Below, in pieces: positions 6,376 through 10,044 of a stretch of 10,044 nucleotides of DNA. Location of the stretch: positions 1-10,044 of the forward strand of contig DASYAN010000203.1 in the NCBI GenBank assembly GCA_036501345.1, read 5' to 3'. Made by a program: the position numbers and the translations under genes. Within the stretch, counting starts at the first letter, position 1. Each line of letters starts with the position of its first letter. The notes under the pieces are model-generated. The model saw only the letters and a program-made list of their open reading frames with translations, had not been told where the DNA came from and did no database searches. This stretch comes from DASYAN01 sp036501345 (GTDB lineage: Bacteria; Chloroflexota; Ktedonobacteria; Ktedonobacterales; Ktedonobacteraceae).

Positions 6376-6395
6376 GGTTTGGTTTGGTTTGGTTT
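6376..6395 (-). repeat. Four tandem AAACC units in the rho leader
   Basis: GGTTT occurs four times in a row on the plus strand, so the rho transcript carries AAACC four times, directly before the AAAGGAG at 6373-6367. The run has no G and regularly spaced CC pairs, suited to Rho binding. As a short perfect tandem array it could also change length by slippage and alter the distance between regulatory elements. Confidence 0.8.
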
Positions 6396-6453
6396 CTAGC
6401 CCTTTTAGGAAGGCATTTTTGATTGGGAATGTCTAAACCCCACTGTTTTCCCA

Positions 6454-6515
6454 GGTAATGGGGCATTTGTGTTTTGAGCCTGGATAGTTTGGTGGGAAAT
6501 CTACACATTGGGTGC
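6454..6515 (-). promoter_or_regulatory. C-rich, G-poor stretch of the rho leader, rut-like
   Basis: Read on the minus strand, these 62 bases contain 22 C and 7 G and many CC or UC pairs. Rho loading (rut) sites have this composition and little secondary structure. The stretch lies in the untranslated leader between the rho promoter and gene, where attenuation by Rho itself would act. Confidence 0.4.
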
Positions 6516-6687
6516 TTTGGCAATGGCCTCTTTCGAATGACAGGTGATTTTGATGTGTGTCAACGAGGTGCAGTCAATGTACCAAAAACGTTCTACCCAG
6601 AAGCATTGTACAATAGACAAGTCAACATAAAATGGGAATCTGTAGGACTGCCGGGCGGTGTAGTACATACCATCGAAGCCAGTTAGG

Positions 6688-6716
6688 ACTATACCACAAG
6701 CAGAAAGGTTTGTCAA
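6688..6716 (-). promoter_or_regulatory. Consensus promoter of rho
   Basis: On the minus strand TTGACA (6716-6711) and TATAGT (6693-6688) are exactly 17 bases apart. Transcription would start near 6681, giving a leader of about 385 bases before the rho ATG at 6297. The gene-free interval 6298-6773 is therefore mostly rho leader; open frames on both strands within it (near 6474-6716) have no ribosome binding site and resemble nothing I recognise. Confidence 0.75.
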
Positions 6717-6773
6717 GAGATTCTACTGCATGTTTATACCGTTATGTGGCACTCAACAAAAATATCCCCCCTC

Positions 6774-7277
6774 CTACTTATAGCCTCTAGATGTGGAATG
6801 GCCGATCCTAACAATACCTGCCCAGCCAGATGCACGCTGTATATCATAGAATGAATACCAGCACTTGTCAATCCACTCATGGCAACAACGCAATTGATCT
6901 CCTAATTCCCGCTGCTCCAATTCGCGATCTACAATGTTGTTAGCATGAGGATGTTTATAGTAGCGGGGCAACGGCGAGCCAAAACCATGGGCATAATGTA
7001 CCAGCTCGTGAGCAATAGTAGTGACTAGGACCTGTTCGGGAACCTGCTGAAGCTGAAGTAGCGTATTAACGCCAATAAAGGATGTGCTCTGATCTTGCGA
7101 GAGACGAATAAGCCCCAATCGACTTTTCCATGGGTAACAATAATCTATGTAGATATCATTAACTCGTGGGATATCTGCGAAATAGTGTCGCCAGATTTGA
7201 TTGAGATAGCTAGTCAGATCCCTCCTGTTGGCTGGCATGTTTGCCTGATCATGAACAGCACTAGTAAACGGTAGCAT
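6774..7277 (-). CDS. HExxH zinc metalloprotease-like protein, SprT-like
   Basis: A small protein of 167 residues from the ATG at 7277. It contains TTIAHELVHYAHGFGS, a HExxH zinc site with a further histidine three residues on, and after it an acidic segment, NNIVDRELEQRELGDQL, that could supply a third ligand. An N-terminal helical segment (LTSYLNQIWRHYFADIPRVNDI) and short strands precede the site. This layout recalls SprT-like or other compact zincin proteins, but I cannot assign it to one family. Two adjacent Cys (CCHEW) and another (DKCWY) follow and might bind metal. The start is ATG 7277 rather than TTG 7292 because GAGGAG (7290-7285) precedes it by seven bases. There is no signal peptide, so it should be cytoplasmic. 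It is transcribed alone; rho, next on the strand, has its own promoter. Confidence 0.75.
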   Translation of the reverse strand: MLPFTSAVHDQANMPANRRDLTSYLNQIWRHYFADIPRVNDIYIDYCYPWKSRLGLIRLSQDQSTSFIGVNTLLQLQQVPEQVLVTTIAHELVHYAHGFGSPLPRYYKHPHANNIVDRELEQRELGDQLRCCHEWIDKCWYSFYDIQRASGWAGIVRIGHSTSRGYK

Positions 7278-7321
7278 ACAGGGACTCCTCAAAAAGTAGA
7301 GTATTTTGTGGTTGTGAGTTC

Positions 7322-7330
7322 AGTATACCA
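7322..7330 (-). promoter_or_regulatory. Extended -10 element before the zincin-like gene
   Basis: TGGTATACT on the minus strand is an extended -10 box; no good -35 box is seen at the usual distance. It lies 45 bases before the ATG at 7277. The rest of the divergent region up to 7440 holds a small inverted repeat, ATCAT-GTGTT-ATGAT (7347-7361), of unknown meaning. Confidence 0.45.
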
Positions 7331-7450
7331 GGGGAGATAATAACTATCATGTGTTATGATGGTGACGGTATAGAGAAAGTTTTTTCTTCTTGGTCCGGTT
7401 GAGACCCAATTTGGCCATAGAAAACGTCTAAATACTAGAGAGGAGGATAT

Positions 7451-7930
7451 GTGCAAAGTCGGCCACGACGACCAAACATTTCTTCACGTCCTGAGGGTAG
7501 TAATGTGAATGTTACCTCAGCCGTTGGTATGGAGGAGACTGTTGGGCACCAGCGTGCCAAACGAAATTCCCTCTTCACCCAGACGGTGATATGGATTAGT
7601 GGATTGGTCTGTAGCACTTTTTTACTAGGGACTTTTGCTCAAGCCTGCTCGAATAGCCAGTTGGTACAGCAAGTGCAAACTGCCCAACAGTCCTTGCAAC
7701 AGGCACGTGCTAAGCATACACAGCTTGAACAGGCTGCAACTTATTACAAAGATCCCTCAGTTATTGAAAGCGAAGCTCGCCAGCAGCTAGGATATGTGCG
7801 TCCTGGTGAGCAGGCAGTGATGATTATTGGTACCAATAATGGGGGACAGCCGCAAACTCCGAAACAGAAGAGCAAACCCCAACAGCAGGGCAACTGGCAG
7901 GATTGGTGGCATATCTTTTTCAATGGCTGA
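7451..7930 (+). CDS. FtsB/DivIC-family septum formation protein
   Basis: A single-pass membrane protein of 159 residues with the FtsB/DivIC (septum formation initiator) plan: a basic cytoplasmic N-terminus, one hydrophobic segment (about 42-62, LFTQTVIWISGLVCSTFLLG), a glutamine-rich coiled coil (about 67-97), and the conserved block YYKDPSVIESEARQQLGYVRPGEQAVMI (98-125), of which DP...IE..AR..LG.VRPGE is the family signature. In the division machinery this protein joins FtsL and FtsQ (DivIB) to activate septal wall synthesis. The N-terminus is longer than in E. coli FtsB, as often in Gram-positive-like lineages. The tail after 128 is low-complexity, rich in Q, P, K and then W. The GTG start follows AGGAGG (7441-7446) by four bases, a little close. 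No division or wall gene adjoins it. Confidence 0.85.
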   Translation: MQSRPRRPNISSRPEGSNVNVTSAVGMEETVGHQRAKRNSLFTQTVIWISGLVCSTFLLGTFAQACSNSQLVQQVQTAQQSLQQARAKHTQLEQAATYYKDPSVIESEARQQLGYVRPGEQAVMIIGTNNGGQPQTPKQKSKPQQQGNWQDWWHIFFNG

Positions 7931-7992
7931 GTTGATAGCCACATTATGTTCCGCTCACTATAAACTCTGCCTAAGAAAAAAGACCTAAAAGC

Positions 7993-8022
7993 TTGACTTT
8001 TTCAATAATCTGAGCAAATAAT
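7993..8022 (+). promoter_or_regulatory. Promoter of the structured leader before the peptidase
   Basis: TTGACT (7993-7998) and AATAAT (8017-8022) are 18 bases apart. A small inverted repeat, TATATC-ATC-GATATA (8024-8038), covers the expected start point near 8030 and could be an operator. This is the only good plus-strand promoter I see between the FtsB/DivIC-like gene and the peptidase gene. Confidence 0.5.
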
Positions 8023-8029
8023 ATATATC

Positions 8030-8202
8030 ATCGATATACACAACAGAGGTCAGGAACCCCCTAGCTTTCGCTATGGGCTTGTAGCACAGTACAGCTCCAG
8101 TATTGGCTGGAGCTTCTTGCATTTCTATTGAGAAAAGCTTGTTTCGCCGAATATGTAGGCATTAGCTAGAGCGGAACCCATAGCTGGTGTTCTGCTTTTT
8201 TT
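8030..8202 (+). ncRNA. Candidate regulatory leader RNA or small RNA with attenuator
   Basis: A gene-free segment of about 170 bases, starting at a promoter and ending in an intrinsic terminator. It can form a first hairpin (CCC/GGG plus TAGC-TTTC-GCTA, 8058-8077), a perfect 8-base stem AGCTCCAG-TATTGG-CTGGAGCT (8093-8114) and the terminator (8170-8196). The 3' arm of the first hairpin, GCTATGGG (8070-8077), is also the exact complement of CCCATAGC (8177-8184) inside the terminator, so the two folds exclude each other, as in attenuation. It does not match any riboswitch, T-box or 6S RNA core I know. It could instead be a free small RNA. Confidence 0.4.
8170..8202 (+). terminator. Intrinsic terminator inside the peptidase upstream region
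   Basis: AGCGGAAC (8170-8177) pairs with GTTCTGCT (8189-8196) through one G-T wobble, extended by CCA/TGG around the loop TAGC with one bulged base, and is followed by seven T (8196-8202). No gene ends closely upstream; the FtsB/DivIC-like stop is 240 bases away. It therefore ends the leader or small RNA starting near 8030. Confidence 0.75.
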
Positions 8203-8299
8203 ATTCAGAGATAATCACTTAGAAGACTTCATTAACGAGTAGGAGTTAACGTCAAAAGCCCGATGCTCTTGAAGGGATCAGCTTAGACGATGGAGGTTG

Positions 8300-8379
8300 G
8301 CCGTTCCCACCAAAAACGGCTCCCCGCAAGGGGCTTTCTTTCCTCCCATTTCCTTGAGGAAATGGGACCCCAGAAAGGA
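8300..8379 (+). promoter_or_regulatory. Three-hairpin segment at the peptidase ribosome binding site
   Basis: Three hairpins follow in series: GCCGTT/AACGGC (8300-8320), CCCC-GCAA-GGGG (8322-8333, a GNRA-type loop) and CCCATTTCC-TTGA-GGAAATGGG (8345-8366, perfect). CTTTCT (8334-8339) can also pair with AGAAAG (8372-8377), enclosing the third hairpin and covering the ribosome binding site AAAGGA (8374-8379). This looks like a translation switch, though the pairing is unproven. Confidence 0.45.
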
Positions 8380-8384
8380 TTTTT

Positions 8385-9584
8385 ATGGGTACACAATCAA
8401 TGGCATCGAAGCAGCCTAAGGCTTCACCACAATTGTCTATACGGGATGTTGAGCAATATGTTCAGGATCATCTGCAGCGCTATCTCAAAGAGCTGAGCGA
8501 TCTCTGCGCGATTGACTCAGGTACTTACGACAAAACGGGAGTAGATATACTTGCCCTTGCCCTGCAAGAGCGTATGTGTGGTTTGGGGATGGAAGTTTCA
8601 CTTTATGAGCAGGAGAAATGGGGCAATGACCTGTATGGGATTCTGTACGGAAGTGGACAAGGGAAAGTGGCAATACTTGGTCATATCGATACCGTTTATC
8701 CTGTGGGCACTGCAGCAGCTCGTCCAGTACAGGTGCAAGGTAATAAAGTGCTCGGTCCCGGCGTTTATGATATGAAGGGGTGTATTCTCTCTGCTGTCTA
8801 TGCTATTGAGGCTTTGCTAGCACAAGACTATCGTGATTTTGGGGAGATCCATTTTCTGTGTGTAACGGATGAAGAGATTAGCGAGCGCCATAGCAAAGGT
8901 CTGATTTGGCAGGCTTGCCAGGACAGCCAGCAAGTCCTGGTTTTGGAAGGTGCACGCGAGAACGGCGATTTGGTAAGTGCTCGCAAAGGCGGATCATGGT
9001 ATAAGTTGAGTGCACATGGCCATTGCGCTCATGCTGGGGTAGAGCCAGAAAAAGGCTGCAACGCGATCGTTGAGCTCGCACACCAGATTATGCAGTTTCA
9101 AAGCCTTAACGGATGGCGCGAGGGCGTCACGATTAATGTGGGACGTATCTCCGGTGGAACCGCTCCCAATGTTGTTCCTGACTATGCGGAAGTGTCCCTT
9201 GATCTGCGTTTCTTGCGCAATGTGGATCGCTATGATACGGAGCAGCGTTGGCATGACATGATGGAGAACAAAAGTGTTCCCGGTGTCCAGTTGAAGCTGG
9301 AATGTGATCCCGGCAGTAGAGACCCCATGGAGTGTACGCCGCAGAGTTTGCGCCTAATACACAGTGCTCAACGCATTGCCCAGCAATTGGGTTTTGAGGT
9401 GAACTATGCTGCCACAGGTGGTATCTCGGATGCCAATTATGCCTCTGGCTTCGGCTTACCTACTCTCGATGGTCTGGGTCCTATTGGTGATCTTGATCAT
9501 AGTCCAGATGAATATATCGAATTGGATAGTATCGCTCCACGTGCAGCCCTAGTGGCAGGATTGATTGCGACCATGGGAAAATAA
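8385..9584 (+). CDS. M20 family metallopeptidase, carboxypeptidase G2-like
   Basis: A two-zinc peptidase of 399 residues. Ligands and catalytic residues are visible in order: H100 and D102 in GHIDTVYP, D129 in GPGVYDMKG, the base E163 with ligand E164 in VTDEEI, E188 in VLEGA and H372 in DLDHSPDEY. They match, by position, the set known in Pseudomonas carboxypeptidase G2 (glutamate carboxypeptidase). The dimerisation domain (about 200-310) includes GHCAHAGVEPEKGCNAI and GGTAPNVVPDYAEVSLDLRF. Such enzymes remove C-terminal amino acids, glutamate from folates in CPG2; the substrate here is open. CPG2 is exported, but this protein starts with a polar segment and no signal peptide. The start is ATG 8385, five bases after AAAGGA. 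A long structured leader precedes it, and it ends near two strong hairpins. Confidence 0.93.
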   Translation: MGTQSMASKQPKASPQLSIRDVEQYVQDHLQRYLKELSDLCAIDSGTYDKTGVDILALALQERMCGLGMEVSLYEQEKWGNDLYGILYGSGQGKVAILGHIDTVYPVGTAAARPVQVQGNKVLGPGVYDMKGCILSAVYAIEALLAQDYRDFGEIHFLCVTDEEISERHSKGLIWQACQDSQQVLVLEGARENGDLVSARKGGSWYKLSAHGHCAHAGVEPEKGCNAIVELAHQIMQFQSLNGWREGVTINVGRISGGTAPNVVPDYAEVSLDLRFLRNVDRYDTEQRWHDMMENKSVPGVQLKLECDPGSRDPMECTPQSLRLIHSAQRIAQQLGFEVNYAATGGISDANYASGFGLPTLDGLGPIGDLDHSPDEYIELDSIAPRAALVAGLIATMGK

Positions 9585-9611
9585 TCTGATAACTCCCCAA
9601 ATGTAAATGCA

Positions 9612-9647
9612 AGGGGTTTTCAGGATATGAATATTCTGAAAACCCCT
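9612..9647. terminator. Strong hairpin after the peptidase gene
   Basis: AGGGGTTTTCAG (9612-9623) pairs perfectly with CTGAAAACCCCT (9636-9647), and the inner ATAT/ATAT pairs extend the stem almost to the tip. It lies 27 bases after the peptidase stop. A U-tract is missing on the plus strand, so it may protect the 3' end or assist the second hairpin rather than terminate alone. Confidence 0.55.
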
Positions 9648-9660
9648 CTAAAAAAGAAGG

Positions 9661-9686
9661 AGAGGGCATCTGGCCAGATGCCCTCT
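9661..9686. terminator. Bidirectional intrinsic terminator between convergent genes
   Basis: AGAGGGCATCTGG and CCAGATGCCCTCT form a perfect 26-base palindrome. On the plus strand TTTCTT follows; on the minus strand CCTTCTTTTTT follows. It can therefore end both the peptidase transcript and the NYN transcript, whose stop codon is 19 bases away. Confidence 0.8.
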
Positions 9687-9704
9687 TTCTTATCTGTTCA
9701 CAGG

Positions 9705-10044
9705 TTATGCTCGGATATCATCCAGCATTGAGAGGTTAATGAACAAGTCACAGCCCTGTCTGAGCGTGGCGGACATTGCTTCGTCAAAGGCAGCGACTTC
9801 GACACGCACCCCATGGTCGGAGCAATAGTCAAGCATGGGCATGAAATCGCTATCGCCGCTGAGCAGGACAACACAGTCAACCGCTTTTCCATCGACCAAG
9901 CGCACCACATCCATACATAGATCTAGATCTAGATCGGCCTTTTTCGCACCACTGGAGAAGGTTTTGTAGTTTTTAGTGGTAATGCGATAGCCAAGACCTT
10001 TAACTGCTTGCAGGAACATCTGCTCATCCCCTGGTTGCGGACTA
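9705..10044 (-). CDS. NYN domain (LabA/DUF88-like) protein, N-terminus missing
   Basis: The C-terminal part of an NYN domain, a PIN-like nuclease fold thought to cut or process RNA with a metal bound by acidic residues. Counting from the Met at 10019, visible motifs are KTFSSGAKKADLDLDLCMDVVRL (19-41), with aspartates D29, D31, D33 and D37, and VVLLSGDSDFMPMLDY (50-65), with D56 and D58, followed by GVRVEVAAF and DLFINL. These match the LabA-type NYN pattern. The frame stays open to the right edge (SPQPGDEQ before that Met), and the usual first strand with its catalytic Asp is not present, so the true start lies outside the window. A hexanucleotide, TAGATC, is repeated three times at 9918-9935 and encodes the alternating Asp-Leu run. 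Its transcript meets the bidirectional terminator. Confidence 0.85.
   Translation of the reverse strand, partial: SPQPGDEQMFLQAVKGLGYRITTKNYKTFSSGAKKADLDLDLCMDVVRLVDGKAVDCVVLLSGDSDFMPMLDYCSDHGVRVEVAAFDEAMSATLRQGCDLFINLSMLDDIRA

Noticed and set aside
6474..6716. Open frames of about 70 codons on both strands between rho and the zincin-like gene, one with a phrase (FWYIDCTSL) slightly like a transposase
   Set aside because: Neither has a ribosome binding site, the minus-strand one begins inside the rho promoter, and the frame breaks before any further transposase motif. Chance frames in a leader are the simpler reading.
7347..7361. ATCAT-GTGTT-ATGAT inverted repeat as an operator between divergent genes
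   Set aside because: Only five pairs in AT-rich DNA and no clear promoter next to it; noted but not supported.
7451..7930. Lipoprotein signal at the Cys after the hydrophobic segment of the FtsB/DivIC-like protein
   Set aside because: The residues before the Cys (FAQAC) do not fit a lipobox, and the long basic N-terminus, coiled coil and conserved C-terminal block fit a membrane-anchored division protein.
8030..8202. A 6S RNA or T-box leader
   Set aside because: The length and paired ends of 6S fit only loosely and no long, bulged rod forms. The T-box core sequence before the terminator is missing.
8290..8496. 68-codon frame before and overlapping the peptidase gene
   Set aside because: It runs through the structured leader, overlaps the peptidase start in another frame and shows no protein motif; the peptidase frame has the better ribosome binding site.
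9918..9935. Three TAGATC units as a regulatory repeat
   Set aside because: They lie inside the NYN coding frame and encode the alternating Asp-Leu run expected in that motif.

Overview
The window suggests a free-living, non-proteobacterial organism of middling GC content. The mix of genes (Pst phosphate transporter with an OmpR-type regulator, an HIT protein with the MENLWAPWR start, an HxlR regulator, Rho, an FtsB/DivIC-like protein, an M20 peptidase and an NYN protein) and the many small single-function transcription units fit Chloroflexota, perhaps Ktedonobacteria. That assignment is an inference from gene style only; no marker gene here proves it. I found no rRNA, tRNA, CRISPR array, complete insertion sequence or prophage.

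Layout. 1-1906 (+): the end of pstA, then pstB, then a PhoB/PhoP-like response regulator; this is the tail of a phosphate uptake and sensing locus, without phoU or a histidine kinase in view. 1928-2836 (-): an HxlR regulator followed by an HIT hydrolase, a two-gene operon with a good promoter and a palindrome over its start point. 2837-3219: an AT-rich divergent regulatory region with nested palindromes that resemble ModE operators. 3220-4368 (+): a lone ModC-like ABC ATPase. 4372-4878 (-): a two-helix membrane protein of unknown function. 5026-6297 (-): rho, preceded by a consensus promoter and a roughly 385-base leader that holds a C-rich stretch, four AAACC units and a possible coupled leader peptide. 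6774-7277 (-): a HExxH zinc protease-like protein. 7451-7930 (+): an FtsB/DivIC-like division protein. 7931-8384: a gene-free region with its own promoter, a strong intrinsic terminator, a possible antiterminator and a second structured segment next to the ribosome binding site of the next gene. 8385-9584 (+): an M20 metallopeptidase of the carboxypeptidase G2 type. 9612-9686: two strong hairpins between convergent genes. 9705-10044 (-): an NYN/LabA-like protein whose start lies beyond the window.

Most of the protein genes are ordinary. The unusual content is in the non-coding DNA: a dispersed 38-46 base hairpin repeat that sits twice between same-strand genes in the same relative orientation, the rho leader, the ModE-like palindromes, and a possible two-step (transcription and translation) control region upstream of the peptidase. 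I see no evidence for a defence system or a biosynthetic cluster.
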